Shown here: piece by piece, positions 33,340 to 46,239 of the stretch | How positions within the stretch are numbered: the stretch's first letter is position 1 | How the letters are laid out: every line of letters starts with the position of its first letter | NCBI GenBank assembly: GCA_003550325.1 | Contig: QKWP01001266.1 | Span: forward strand, 87,601-151,600 | DNA from: Gigaspora rosea | Taxonomy: Eukaryota > Glomeromycota > Glomeromycetes > Diversisporales > Gigasporaceae | Length of the DNA stretch: 64,000 nucleotides | Reading direction: 5' to 3' | The notes under the pieces: generated by a model | Told to the model about the DNA's origin: nothing | Database searches by the model: none | Seen by the model: the letters and a program-made list of their open reading frames with translations, nothing else | Translations under genes and position numbers: made by a program

Positions 33340-33900
33340 AATAAAAACGAGAGGTTAGACAAAAGGATCAAGAAATTTAAAGAGTCTAGAACATGAATAT
33401 AAAAAATAAATTCAGGCTAGAGGTTCAAGAAATTTACAGAGCCTAAAGCGTGAATTAATCCAGACTAGAGGTTCAAGAAATTTTTGAATTGTAAAAAATT
33501 CGGCTAGGTTCAACGGCTAGAGGTTCAAGAAATTATGGGGCCTAGAAGCATGAATTAATTCAGACTAGAGGTTCAAGAAATTTACAGGGCTCAAGAAATA
33601 TTGCTATTTTTAAAACAGCTCAAGCAAAGTTCATAACTAATCCCTTCAGCAGGACCAGTAGGCCTCAAATATTTCAGGGGGTTCAAGAAATTTACAGGGC
33701 CTAGAATCGTGAATTAATAAAGCTAAAGGTTCAAGAATTTGCAGGGCCTAGAAGCGTTAATTTATTGGGCTAAAGGTCCAAGAAATTACAGAGGCTAGAA
33801 CGTGAATTGTGAAAACAGTTTAAGGAAAGTTCTTAACTAATCCCTTCTGCAGGACCAGTAGACCTTAAATCTGCCAAAAAAAAAATCAAAGAACCTAAAG
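33340..33900. repeat. Minisatellite, about 50-65 bp unit, roughly nine copies
   Basis: Units of the form gactagaggttcaagaaatt + tacagggcctagaagcgtgaattaat are repeated with changes. The unit actaatcccttcWgcaggac appears twice (33640 and 33838). 32903-33340, between the GMC remnant and this array, shows no gene. Confidence 0.65.
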
Positions 33901-35030
33901 TATGAATTTAAACCTCTCATGTAATACTTACGAATACTGTCTATTTTGAGATTTCAAAATTTATCCATTAATCACTAAAACGCCAGACCAATTGTAGTGA
34001 GATTTTATATAGACCGCATACGTCGTGAAAGAGAGTTTTGGAAGAGCTGTGGTGTCGAGATTAGGGATGGGTTCAGTCAGTCATTTTCAGTCAACCGTTT
34101 TATGACTGTTAGCCGTATCTTGTGATCCAGTGATCCAAATAGGTTGATTTTGGTACCATTAGATTCGTCTCATTGAAACGGAGATAGTGTGATTCATGAA
34201 AATGTCCAATATCTGAAAAAGCAGATTTCATTTTAAATAATGATCTGTGACAATTATTAAGTTTGATTTGAGATTTTCATTATTTTAATTATATGTTGTT
34301 CATAATATTTCATATATATAAAAAGTTGCTTTTAATAAAATTGAATTCTAAGCTTTGAAGGTGCTTATAGAAGTGTTGTGTTCTAAGTTTCTTTTCCAAT
34401 CATTTTATTAAAGTTTACGTATTTTCCTGTCTGTGTGATCATAAAAAAAAAAACTAGTCTATAGAAAAAAGAAAATAAACGATAAAACAGTGAATTTGTT
34501 TATTTAAGTGATATCAATATATATTTTAATTAATGTGCTTCAATTATTCACATCTGCTGTGTTATTTGGTGTTACGCATCATCTAGTTATCTGTCACCAC
34601 GAATAGCAAAAATCAAACAAGATCCTCTCAAGATTAGACCCACTATGAATTAAATTCGATATTTTGAAAATGTAAAAGACTCTGGATACGAGGACCAAAA
34701 GAAGAAATTACTACAGGTGTTTTTGTATTTGTGCATAAACAATGATGATAGATACAGTCAACTCACTTTATAACGAATATCTCTAATATCTCTATAATGA
34801 ATTAAAAATTTTTATATTAGTTCGATATAAAAAGAGTTATGGTTTATTATAAAAAGTTTTACTGATGACGTTATGTCTGTAGAATAAAATTTTACATTAT
34901 GGGCGAACAGAATTGTGAAATATTTCGACCAGCAGATTTTATTAGGCAAATGAATATTGAGCACTTTAATCCATAAGTAAGTTTCTAATGTAAACAATAT
35001 GCATCCTGTAGATCTGTTTTGATTATCCTT
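33900..35030. other. Intergenic DNA with transposon-end-like strings
   Basis: gggatgggttcagtcagtca near 34067 resembles ggatgggttcggtcagttac at 62708 and may be TIR relics. tacagtcaactcactttata at about 34754, preceded by a TA-rich flank, resembles a pogo/Tigger-type terminus. No gene seen. Confidence 0.3.
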
Positions 35031-35034
35031 ATTC

Positions 35035-36598
35035 TAGCATGATGGAAAGTCAGTTTGATTGGCCAACGTGAATGTAGATCATTACACAAATTATTTATAT
35101 TAGTTTTAGATTACTCTCTATAATTGCCCATATGACAAGTGGCTTAGCATGCAACTTTTGGTCAAATAATTTTCAGAATACGCTGGTCTTTCCTTTACTA
35201 GCAGTTAGCGAATTTAATCCCATATAATCCCATTCCCGAGGAACTTTTACTATACTGCATTTTTGCTAATAGTAATAGTATATAGCTAAATAGGTTCGTG
35301 AAATTTATTTTATTTTATTCTTTTTTTTTGAATTTTTTTTTCAAAAGCATTATTTCAATAACTAATATAATAAAACATGACATAGGTGATTACAAGAGAG
35401 ATCCTAATGTTACTTTATGATAAATCAAAAAGAATTGGAAAAATAAACTTCATTTAGCAAAAATGGGTCAAGTATTTATTTTAAATCATGTCTGCAACTT
35501 GATAAGTTTATTATGTGGATCAAAATTTTTAATTAGTAAAAATATTAATTTGTCATTTCAATTTACAACTATTTTAAAACATACCATCTTTTTTTATTTC
35601 TGGCTGGCAATTAATTGAGTATCCAAGGAGACCATTTAACAAACTTTGTCATAGATCCTTATTATCAATATCAACGAATTACTATTCTTACTAAAAGTTT
35701 TATAAAGGTATTTGAAAAAAATTTCAGATGCACACTATCTCTTAGCCTTAATTCGTATAACAACTGATTTAATTATTTAATCAATAATTTTTTCATTAAG
35801 CAAAAAACTAGTGGGTTCTGAACTGACATATTCCACAACTTTATTCTTTTTATTTATTATTTTTTTTATTAATTTTCGATGATTATATTTGATAAATAAA
35901 TTTTTATTAATTTTCGATAGTTATATTTGATAAATAAAAGAATAATAAAACCACGCAAGTACCAATTACGATCTTTATTTTAATTGATTATTAAATAAGC
36001 ATCATTTCAGTTACTAGTTAATCACATCGAAGATAATGCTTGAAATAACTTAATTATGCTGGTACTACTATATTATTTCAATTAAAATTTCAAACTATAT
36101 TAGCCGGAGTAACGCAGCTTCAATTACTATTCCAATCACTCTTTTCATATTTGACAGTCTTTACGCCTCATGCAAATTAATTTTCCTATCTTTCACAGAT
36201 TAAATATCATTCAGATCTCTCTTGTAATCACCTATATTCTCTTGATTACAAGTTTTAGGACTGTGTATTAGCTGTTGAAATAACGCTTTTGAAAAAAAAC
36301 AAAAAAAAATAAAATAAATAAAATAAATTTCACGTGCTTACTTAACTATACTGTTAGACTATTAACAAAAATGTGGCATTAGTAAAAGTTTCCCGGGAAT
36401 GGGATTATGTGAGATTAAATTTACTAACTTAGTTTTCTGAAAATTATTTGACCATAGGAAATGTGCTTAGCCACTTGTCATATGGACAATTACATTTTCA
36501 TATAGGGAGTACTTTAAAACTAATATAAAAAATTGTGTAATGATCTACATTCAATTGTATCATATTGGCAAATCAAAACAACTTTCCAACATGCTCCT
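35035..36598. mobile_element. Element with very long TIRs, about 1.56 kb
   Basis: The left arm 35035-35470 and the reverse complement of 36170-36598 share a long ordered series: tgtagatcattacacaa, ccatatgacaagtggct, tcaaataattttcagaa, taatcccattcccg, aacttttactaa and gtgattacaagagagatc. The arms are about 430 bp. The centre (35470-36170) is AT-rich with a 42-bp tandem duplication near 35870-35940 (ttaattttcgatRRttatat). No transposase visible. Confidence 0.7.
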
Positions 36599-36604
36599 TG
36601 TTCC

Positions 36605-36780
36605 AGAACTGAGTTGAATGTACTGCACCATAGTGTGGACTCGAACTCGTTGATGTTGTTATGTGAACCGAGTTGAATGCTCCGTACTATAGCATTGGCT
36701 CGAACTCGCTGTTTAAAAATTGATACTGTATTTAACGAGTTGAATATAGCGTACTATAAGCGTTGGCTTGGTCTCGCTAT
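36605..36780. repeat. Three-copy tandem repeat beside the LTR element
   Basis: gagttgaatgtactgcacca / gagttgaatgctccgtacta / gagttgaatatagcgtacta, each followed by a ggctcgaactcg-type tail, recur at about 60-70 bp spacing (36611, 36670, 36738), ending just before the 5' LTR. Confidence 0.65.
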
Positions 36781-37313
36781 TAGAAAAAAAAGTGATTATG
36801 CTTCGTCATGTAATATTTCATGTGTACATTGTCACAGGAAATTTTGTCAGGTGTCAAATTTCATCGATATACCACCACATGAATTGTGATGATTGTACGT
36901 TACCCGGCTCCGATTACTACATTTTGATGATCGTACGTTACCTAGTTCGATGACAACATTTTCTGTGAACCATTACATCATTTTAGTTTTGCCTCATTTT
37001 TCTTTCCATTACCACATTATTTGTAAATAGTTATAGTTCTTACCTCATTATTGGTAATCGGGTAATTCTAGATAGATGTATAAAAAGGGGAGTAACACAC
37101 ATATTGCTTTAGTAACTAACTATAACTCTTGTACATAATAAATACAAAATTCACTCTCCCAATACATTCTTTAATATTGTAATATTCATGGCTCAAAGCT
37201 AAATCGACAACAAATTACACAAGACCCTCCCAAGCCGTGCCATTTTTGGTGCCAGTTGTGTGGAATGATCGTTATATTCCAACACACCTTCTTATAAAAA
37301 AACAGTATTAAAT

Positions 37314-38522
37314 ATGTGGAAAAACGTGTCAAATCTGATAAATAATGGTAGTATGGTTTATGGAAATGGAAGTCCCTACGTGAACAATAATGGGTTAGAA
37401 AATGAGAAACAATCTGATAATTCGAACAACCAACTCCAACAACTGTTTCAGGAAATGGTGAATGTTTTGAGTCGAACACAAGAATCCCAAACGAATTTGG
37501 AGGAACAAACTTTCGTGAAGATCCCAACCTATGCAGGAGGAAATCAGGACCCCGTCGAATGGCTAGATTTGATTAACAGCGCTTTCGAGGCGAATAAAAT
37601 TGTGGGTGCAAGAAAGCTTGCTATTGGAAGTGCCTATTTGATGGGCCTAGCTGCGTATTGGTGGGAAGATCGAAAAAGGAAAGAACTAAGAATTCTGTAC
37701 TGGGATAATGGGAGTGTCCAGGATCAAAGTTTCGTACACCAGTTCCTTTCGAATTTCTGTACACCGATTTTAATGACCCAGCGGAACATGGAGTTATTAA
37801 CTCTAAGGCAAGGTGCCTTGGAAATGGTAGAGTAATATGCCACTGATATATTGATATTATTTCATCGGTTAGAAAGAGTTGGAGACCAGTACTCTGAGAG
37901 CATGAATGTGGAAAAGTTTGTGCAAGGCCTCCGTCCCGATTTGCTGTTAACCGTCTGACCGTTTATGTCGAGTACCCTTTTTGAAGTTATAGAGAAGGCC
38001 CGAAACTGCGAAATAATAATTGCACGCAACTCTGCTGCATATAGCTCTCTTGCAGTTTATAATACGGCATCTAACATAATGGTAGCTCCCCCACAGTTGA
38101 CCCTAGTAGTGCCTCCTCCGACACTACGAGTAACAACACTTATACCAAAGAGTCCCATTGAACAAATGGTTTCTTTACTTAAAGAGGTCGTCTCCGCTGT
38201 GACTAGCAATGACGATACTTATAATTGGTCCTACCCCTCATCTGTTAAAAGTGACCAAAAAGAAGTTAAAAGCCCCAAATCAACTACCGCCTCCCAAAGT
38301 AAAATAAACGGTCACGAGGGTAAGAATAAAAATGTGAGGGAAGAAAAAATGAAGTCTGACGATTCTTCAGTCATGACAGACCTAGTTGATAAAATTTGGA
38401 AAGAGACCTCGACGAAGGAATTGCAGAAGCAAGATAAGGAAACCAAAGGTGGAAATCTAAATGTTTGTCAAAACAATAATCGTCAAAAAATAAAAAGGAT
38501 ACATCCGATAAAGGTGAAATAA
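37314..38522 (+). mobile_element. Gag-like region of the LTR element
   Basis: A fossil part. The text FVKIPTYAGGNQDPVEWLD, AAYWWEDRKRKE and FVHQFLSNFCTP follows the retrotransposon Gag pattern (Gly/Asp-Pro, W, then WW). The second half is Ser/Lys/Thr-rich without a clear zinc knuckle. Broken into at least two frames. Confidence 0.7.
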
Positions 38523-38539
38523 CAGACGGTCCAGAAGGT

Positions 38540-39200
38540 CCGTTGGAAGACATTCGAACTTTGTTTAACTGTGGACATAACTTTCAAAATGAGGCTAGAA
38601 ATGAAAAGACTAAACATAAGGCATCCAATAATAATCAAGTATCGGTACCTATCATGGATAACTTTTTCCATTGTTATCAAAGTGAGATTGGTATTGAAAA
38701 GGATAGACCAAAGGCATCCATTGACTATCAAAAATCTGAAAAGATTAATTATAATTATGAAGCACATGACCTTCGTTATCGTTGTCAAAATGAAATAAAA
38801 ATTAAAAAGGATGAAAACAAAACACTCACTAAGTATAGAAAGCCCGCAGATATAAATGCTATTAACAACATTAATTTTAAGATAAGGATTGTGAGTGGAA
38901 ATGATGAAGTGGGTATGATGAATGCATAAAGATAGCAACTATGTGAAAGTGTTTGATCGAGGAAAAGCAGAAGTGGGCCATTCCTTAGGAATGAATAATC
39001 TTGGTATTTGCTGCCATAACGGAATTGGAATTGAAAGGTATGAACCCAAGGTGTTCATTAATCGACAAAAACTTACAGATAAGGGTCATACTGGTACAAC
39101 ATGGGATCTTGAACGTTGTTACTGAAATGATATAGGCGTAACAAAGGAAGAAAATAAAGTGGAAACTCGCCGTGCAGAAATTAATAAACTGGGGCAATCA
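38540..39200 (+). mobile_element. Sel1-repeat-like segment carried inside the LTR element
   Basis: GHSLGMNNLGICCHNGIGIE and, upstream, YQSEIGIEKDRPKASIDYQK match the Sel1 signature (LGxCYxxGIGVEKDxxKAFxYYQKSA) seen in host genes at 29132-29588 and elsewhere in this window. A Lys-rich continuation runs to about 39740. Lying between the LTRs and after Gag, it is probably host coding sequence taken up by the element. Broken. Confidence 0.6.
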
Positions 39201-40936
39201 TTTAAAAATAAAATAAGGATCGGGAAAGAAAAAGATATCAGAAATTATCTCAAAAGCTCATCAAATAGAATCAAAGCTCAAGGCGAAGCACTATTCAAAA
39301 GGTATGAAAATTTGGAAACTGCTTGTACTGCGTGGAAACGAAAGTCGAATTATTTAAGGTTCAGATCGATTCGACTAAAGGGGAAGAGGGATTACCAAAC
39401 CGAAAGGAAAGTGATAGTAAAGAAAAAAGGATATATGTAAGGAGTCCTGACGAAGCTTGTAAATCATGGATAATGAAAGTCGAAAATAGGGTGTGAAGTC
39501 AATGCAGGTACAGGAGAAGCCTATATTAAATGTACTACCGTGCAAAGTCGAAGATAAAATTACTGATACATATGTGGAACCTGAAGCGTATAGTAAAGGG
39601 CATAAAAGGAATAAAGTCACAAATGAGATTGCGATGAAGCCCCATGTAGAAAAGAGATCAAAATATGTAAAAGTCGCATACTCAAAGTATAAAGAAAAAG
39701 AAGGAAAATACATACCGAATAGATCTAAAGAAATCTGAAGTTGTCATATGATTTATGGATTTCAAATTCAAAAGATCTTTAAGGATATTGGTAGACAACT
39801 ACCATTTATCCACAACAATCTAGGTGATTGGAGAAAATGGATAGGTAGAATGAAAGCATGCAAGTGGAAAAAAAAAGGGCAAACTCATGTTATGAAAGTA
39901 CCCCGCAGCAATCACATAGATTGAACAAAAAAAAAAAAAGAAGTCTGATTATTAAGTGGATGTAACAATGATCATGGTTGGTCATGACGGTCTTGCGCGG
40001 GTTTGGGGTGCATGACAAGAGAAAGATGAAGTCCGATTATTAATTGAGAAAGACGTGACAATGATCTTGGATGGTCACGATAGTCTTGCACGAAGGTAAG
40101 GGCGCATGACATGGAAAAACAAAAGGGGTCATGAATTGCGATTACAAGAAATACCAGCTTGTCGATGTATTTTCTCGAATTGGAAGTAACCCATCCTCTT
40201 TGACATATGGTTTTGTTTTTGTCAAAAACCAAAGAAAAAGGTGTAGAAAACCGAAAAGTATAGAAAAAAGGCAAATCCTGTTTAAAGGATTTGAAAATTT
40301 TAACTTGGGTAAAAATTAGGTGACGTGAGTATGTTCAAGGCTGGCAATACACAGATGCGCTGAGGTAGGCAGTGATTGCAGTGAGAAATGCTACGTCCGA
40401 ATTTTGGGTAAAAAGAAATTTTCTTGAAATTTTGTTTTGGATAGAATTTTTCTTGGTTGTATTTTAAGTAATGAACTTAAGTTTTGGCTCGCTGGAGCTC
40501 GCCTTTGAGAGAAGGATAATAACACAGAAAATTTTGTCAGGTGTCAAATTTCATCGATATACCGCCACATGAATTGTGATGATCGTACATTACCCAGCTC
40601 TGATTACTACATTTTGATAATCGTACATTACCCAGTTCGATGACTACATTTTCCGCGAACCATTATATCATTTTTAGGTTTGCCTCATTTTTCTTTCTAT
40701 TACCACATTATTTGTAAATAGTTATAGTTCTTACCTCATTATTGGTAATCGGGTAATTCTAGATAGATGTATAAAAAGGGGAGCAACACACATAACGCTT
40801 TATGTAACTTACTATAACTCTTGTACATAATAAATACAAAATTCCCTCTCCCAATACATTCTTTAAATATCGTAATATTTACGGCTCAAAGCTAAATCAA
40901 CAACAAAGTACACAAACCCTCCCCCAAGCTATGACA

Positions 40937-41959
40937 ATATAGAGCACAGTACATGTAGAGTTGTTATGAGCACAGTATGTAATAGCAGAAGAGAAAGTGA
41001 TGGAGTGCAGCACTACTCCCCATTATGTATCTTCATAATCTCTAATAAAGAGAGTGTTTAATATAAAATCCGAGTGAGAATAATCATAATTATATCCAAA
41101 TGTAATTAGTAAAGCTGCAAACATTAGAACATTAACAAACATACCTTTAACCTTCTAAATGTCTGCTGCTCAAGTAATCAGTGGCTAAATTAATATAGCA
41201 AATACGTAATCAAGATATTGTGCTTTAACACTTTTTGATTAATTGGTTATACAACTCGTGATCAAAATGTTAAGACTAACTAATATAGCGATGAGCAAGT
41301 TATGATCAAGACCCGCCGTCCAGATCAGTATGATACAGATTTTAAAATTCAGGGTGTACTATACTGATCTGCTCACCATGCCATTATGCTTTGCGAAAAT
41401 ACTAGTTGATAATATACCGGTACTATATTAATTTCCTTATAGTATACTGTTATATTCTCAAATATTGAGTGTCATGACGTCAAGTATTGTACTGAAATTT
41501 TTTTACAGTAAATCGGTATAATAGTCAGTAAGTTTTGTAACAAAATTTTTTACAGTAAATTGTGATAGAAATTACAACTGTTAATTACAATATGAAACTA
41601 ACTCGAAACCATACTACATTGGGGTGTTCAATACACTATGAAAAATCAAATCTATATGTTTTATCATATAAAATTCTAATAAGACAAATTTTTAAATGAT
41701 TTTCCCTGATTAACTAATCGAAACATTTAATATAGAAAATGTGTCACATTTTTTTAGATGCACAGACTGTATTCGTTTTTTTTTTCTCAAAAACTTCAAT
41801 ACAAATCTATTCACCCTCATTATAACTATAATCTTTTTTAATATTATATATAGTAGAATTTATTTTTTCAATAAACATTTTAATTACATTTTTATTTGGA
41901 TGGCAGGAAAAGTTTTAAATAAATTGATAAGCTTGATTGGTCATTTCGCTCTGTAGTTT
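40937..41959. other. Non-coding repeat-like DNA
   Basis: Includes a stretch (40940-41190) that might be a piece of another retroelement terminus, without supporting repeats. AT-rich DNA follows, with ttttttacagtaaat repeated near 41500 and 41560. No gene. Confidence 0.3.
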
Positions 41960-42660
41960 GGTTTATAGGCGCTTATTATTAATCTTGGAATTTCACATTG
42001 TGATTTTGTGACGTTGAAGCTGTACATCTAATTAAATCTGAAGAAGCGTGAATTTTTATGAGTCATATACTCATCAATAGTTTAGAGATCGACATAAACA
42101 AGAATCGTTGAGAAAAATAGTGATTATTTTATAATCTGAGTGGCAAAAATTCCAACCAAAAATTTATAAAATATAGAAAAATCTAGAAATCAATAAACAA
42201 ATCTTTAGTGAAATGTACATATTTTTTGCTAATATATTCATATTTTTTATTAATTTTATGTTTGTCTTTTTATTTATTGCGGAGCAATTGCTCTTATTCT
42301 TGAACTGAGACAACAAGAGGCTTCAAATTTGTGAAACATTTGGTTGTTTTTTTGAGGTCGTCTAAAATCACGGTCGTTCACGTGACCGACAGCCAATCAA
42401 ATTGTAAATTTGATCTTAACGGATCAGTCCGACGAAACAAATACAAAAAAAAGTAAAAAACTCCTAGAAGTATTAATAAAAAATGTCGGGAACATGCTCT
42501 GACCCTAACCTTTAATTAACCCTTACCTTAATTTTAATTAAATAATCAAAAGGATATAAACGCATCTGGCTTTAGCTGTCCACTTTTTTTAGCTATTTTT
42601 CGCTCAAAATAGGTTGTAAATATTAGGTAACCAAACAATAGAAGCTAATTTGGTAAATCA
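41960..42660. repeat. Dispersed repeat, copy 2, with an insertion
   Basis: Matches 15000-15730 (tcgacataaa, aaaatctagaaat, tattgcggagcaattg, gtgaaacatttg, tttagctatttttcgct). Between about 42355 and 42590 it holds extra DNA, including ggatcagtccgacga and ctgaccctaacctt, which resembles the repeat family at 29806-30092. Confidence 0.45.
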
Positions 42661-42867
42661 TGTTTCACATTTTAAGAGCGAAAAATTGTGTTAGTTAAAT
42701 AATTACAATATTATATAATAAGTAATACAATAATATGTGGACCATAGCGGGTTATGGTTGGGGAATCTTTATTGTATAACGATTTTATAATGCTATAAAA
42801 ACATTTATTCATTTTATTAGTTTTGTACTACAGTATATAGTCAACTCTCCATAAGTGCACCCTGGAG

Positions 42868-42965
42868 TTATGGCAAATGACTTGAAATGACCCAAATGAC
42901 TCAAATGACCAATGACCAGTCATTGGGTCATTTCAAGAATGAATGATCTATTTGGTCATTTGAAT
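42868..42965. mobile_element. hAT-type terminal fragment (AAATGACC family)
   Basis: atggcaaatgacttgaaatg, atgaccagtcattgggtcat and ggtcatttgaattt match the left end of the element at 53159-55286 (gatggcaaatgacctgaaat). Only this end was found. Confidence 0.5.
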
Positions 42966-43639
42966 TTTATTAGTGGAAATAACAATTAATTAAAACTTGA
43001 TTAATTATGAAATTCGAAGTCAACAATAATTCAAAATATTAAATATTTAATACTCACGCTAAGAGTTGATCAATTTATAATTTTTTTAAGTCTATTTACT
43101 CCAGTTCTCGAAAGTAATATTTACCTTTAAACAGAAGCCGGCTTTCCTGTGCTAAATCACCATAGAAACTCTGTGATCACATAACATCGTTAAGAATTTT
43201 AACCATCGATCTAATCCTGTGACTTCATATTAGAGCCTCGTGACATAATCTAGAGCTCTATTCGACCCTAGTTACTTGGACCAGTTTATTCATGCCTCAA
43301 TCAAAGCCTTACTATTGTTAGAGTAGTTTAGTTGATTTAGTTAGTCTTACAAGTGTATAGTTGTGATACTTACACGGAGTGTTCATTTAGCCTCTCACAA
43401 TATACATACATAATGAGGCTTATAATACTATCAAAACTATATCAGGTATTGTGCGAATTTATAGCAAAAAAGATTTTTAATTAATTAAAATTAAATTAGT
43501 AAAAACTTCCCATTTGAAGTCAAATTCATTCGTTTATATACATTTGAGTTTAATATATGATACGTTAACGTGTTACCTAGTACATTAACGTGCTTTTTAA
43601 CACTACTAAGCCCAACATGTTGACGAAATTTACTTATTT

Positions 43640-43890
43640 ATATAGGTAAAAAAGGCTGATTTTGTAAATAAACTAAGTGCATGAGATAAAAATTTAGGTT
43701 AGGGTCTTAAGATTAGAGACTATAGGGTCAGAGTGATGCTTACAATATGTAAAATTTCATTCAGTTTTCGCTTTTTTCTTCTTTTGCGCGTGTTCGGATT
43801 CTTCATCGGGCTGATCTGGAATAGTCAAATTTTGCACTCTCCAATTGGCTATTTCCTCTCCCGGAGTCTGTATTACCAGTGCAAATAAAT
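43640..43890 (-). repeat. Dispersed repeat copy, minus orientation
   Basis: Reverse complement of 29806-30092: ctgattttgtaaataaacta, cgcgtgttcggattcttc, gggctgatctggaatagtca, ccaattggctatttcctc. aggttagggt lies at 43696-43705. Confidence 0.6.
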
Positions 43891-44336
43891 GGATACCATA
43901 GAGGGCTGTTAATTGGGCTGTCTGGTTCGTAAGACCGCCCAGTCTTTAAAACACCGGACGGTGACTGTGGTCCAGGCCCGAATAGGACTGAATGGAGCTA
44001 GACCAGACGGACCGATGATCAATATAATACTTTTTTGCTATAACAATGAAATTAGTATAAAGAATTTTAATATTTTTACAATAAGCTTTTCAAATTTATA
44101 TATTTGCTTATATGATATAAGAGAGCAATAATTAATATGTTTGATAATTTTAGTCATACATAAATTAAGAAAATAATAGAATATTAATATAGCAAATAGC
44201 AATAACATCATTTAATTAACTTTGTAAATATGAACATTATAGTTAAATTCAGTTAAAAAGATTTTTGTCACTTTTAATCACTTGCTAATTTGATTGAAAT
44301 AATATAATCATAATTGGGCACGCCAAATGTTCAATC

Positions 44337-44474
44337 TTGTACTGATTCAAGACAAGAATTGTCTTAATATATGAAAATATTAAAGTAAATTAACAAAACG
44401 ATTANCTTGTACTGATTCAAGACAAGAATTGTCTTAATATATGAAAATATTAAAGTAAATTAACAAAACGATTA
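44337..44474. repeat. 68-bp duplication around an N: probable assembly join
   Basis: The block beginning cttgtactgattcaagacaa and ending aaaacgatta occurs at 44337-44404 and, after the single N at 44405, again from 44406 to about 44473, without visible change. An exact repeat abutting an undetermined base is best explained by unmerged contig overlap. Confidence 0.8.
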
Positions 44475-44922
44475 GATGTTACTTGCATAGAAAAAATATT
44501 AATTAATGTGACGGCTGATGCTGATTTTGGCTGAAGCTGAATGCCACGTGAGATTTTAGGCAAGAAATTGCAGATCGCATTACGTGTTGATCATGCCGTA
44601 CATACCATTCGGGCCGGACAACAATCATACTGTACCGTACATATTGTTTTGTTATGCGCAATTGTGCATATAATTTATCACAACTCTTTTTTTTTTTTAT
44701 GTTCGCCCACAACCCACCTAACACTTATTCGTTTGCGAACAACAACCCAAGTTTTTTATACGTACAATTTGCTTGCCCAAATTTTTCAACTAGAGAAATT
44801 TGTTTTCTTGCAGCTTTCTCCTTTTCTCTAGAATACAGCTGCTTACAAACTGTTTTTTTTTTTTACACTTTTTTTTTTTTTAAAAAAAGAACCTTACTAC
44901 TACCTTACTCCTATACTTACCC

Positions 44923-46236
44923 ATGCTGGCAATACCAAAAATCCCTGAAACAGAAGCTGAATACCAAGTCATTGAGAATATTTTTACTCAAAAACGATAC
45001 CAGAAGATGTTTTGAAAAAGTCTGGCAAACCAAATTTTATTTGTCGCTGCAAGAAATTTGTGTTGGACGAAAATAGAATCTTATATACTCCTGCTATTGT
45101 AAAGAATAGCATTACAGTTGAAAGACGCCATGGTCCCTAAGTATGACCAAGAATTACGCACCCAGATATTACAGCGTTTTCAAGATGAAGCCAATCACCA
45201 TAACTATCACAAAACGTTCGATGCAATTTCTGAACACCATATTGGAATTATACAGGAAGAAGTCCAGGCATACGTCAACAAATGTTCCTCTTGTGTAGTG
45301 AGCACTTACCTTAAAGAAAAGACCGATATGATACTGGTAGTTTCTAAAGCACCATGGGAACATGTTCAGATCGATCTTGTGGACTTTCGTGATTTCGTGG
45401 AGATGAATGATGGTTTTGCATAGTTACTTACATGTATATGCGTGTTTTCGAAATTCCTTGTAGCTGTTCCGCTAAAAAACAAGGAGTCTATTACCGTTGC
45501 AACTCATCTCATAGAGAATGTTTTTAAAATTCTGGGCCCTCCTACTATTCTTCAAAGTGACAATGGCAAGGAGTTTGTCGCGCAAATTCTTATTCAAATA
45601 TGTGGGACTCTTGGTATTACTATTAGGCGTCCCCGTCACCCGCAGTCTCAAGGCCAGGTTGAACGTCTTAACCAGACTGTTGGTCGTGGTTTTACCAAAA
45701 TGCCGTGGGATAAGAATAGTCAATTACAATGAAAGGACTGGATTAATGTTGTTGATACCTTTGTTGTATCGTATAACTCTTCTACACACAAAGCACATAG
45801 TCATACACCACACGAGGTAATGTTTGGTTGGAAAATGCGCTGTATTTATGATACCCCCGACGAATTGCAGAATATTCCTGAGGAGGGTGATTGTGAAGAT
45901 ATTGATGTCACGGCTGAGATTGTTGACCAACATATTTTACGTATACTGCAAGTTCAACAATCCGTCAATGCATCATTAGAGAAATCTCGTAATAAGATGT
46001 GTAAAAAAAGTAGTGTTCATAAAAAAAAATCGCCAAACAATACGATCGAAACCGGAACCATAGTTGCTATTGCACCAGATCATGATACGAACCAACAAAC
46101 TCGAAAGCGAAAGCTACAGCTGACGTTTTTACAACAGGGCGTTTTCAAAGCATTGACAGCCAACGATCGCACAGCGATAGTAGAAATAGATAGCAAGGAG
46201 GTTCAAATTTCTGTTAATAGAATTAAAGTTATCTAA
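44923..46236 (+). pseudogene. Gypsy-integrase-like (Ginger) transposase
   Basis: Starts MLAIPKIPETEAEYQVIEN. A zinc-binding HHCC-like region follows (EANHHNYHKTFDAISEHH, then VNKCSSCVV), then an RNase H-fold catalytic core with VQIDLVDF (first Asp), LQSDNGKEFV (second Asp) and PRHPQSQGQVERLNQT (Glu). The C-terminal region (HSHTPHEVMFGWKMR) is the usual integrase tail, followed by a basic tail ending NRIKVI. The catalytic DDE residues are visible, but the reading frame is interrupted several times. Confidence 0.75.
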
Positions 46237-46239
46237 ATA

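Larger units (their letters stand above)
36832..40936 (+). mobile_element. LTR retroelement with gag and captured Sel1-like sequence
   Basis: A fossil. LTRs of about 410 bp at 36832-37242 and 40523-40936 are similar over their length (both hold gtcaggtgtcaaatttcatc, tataaaaaggggag and tttgtaaatagttatagttc), so it is fairly young. After the 5' LTR, tttttggtgccagttgtg may be the primer site. A Gag-like region follows (37314-38522), then a region of Sel1-repeat character (38540-39200). No protease, RT or integrase was recognised, so it is non-autonomous. It is broken at several places. Confidence 0.75.

Noticed and set aside
33340-33900. CRISPR-like spacing of repeats
   Set aside because: Repeats and spacers are both diverged and of variable length, the genome is fungal, and no cas-like gene is near. 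It is a minisatellite.
38483-38938. Minus-strand ORF of 151 codons in the LTR element
   Set aside because: It is the antisense of the Sel1-like segment on the plus strand, which has the recognisable repeats.
44541-45076. Plus-strand ORFs upstream of the Ginger transposase
   Set aside because: They overlap the TIR and T-rich leader and show no domain. The transposase text begins at 44923 in another frame.
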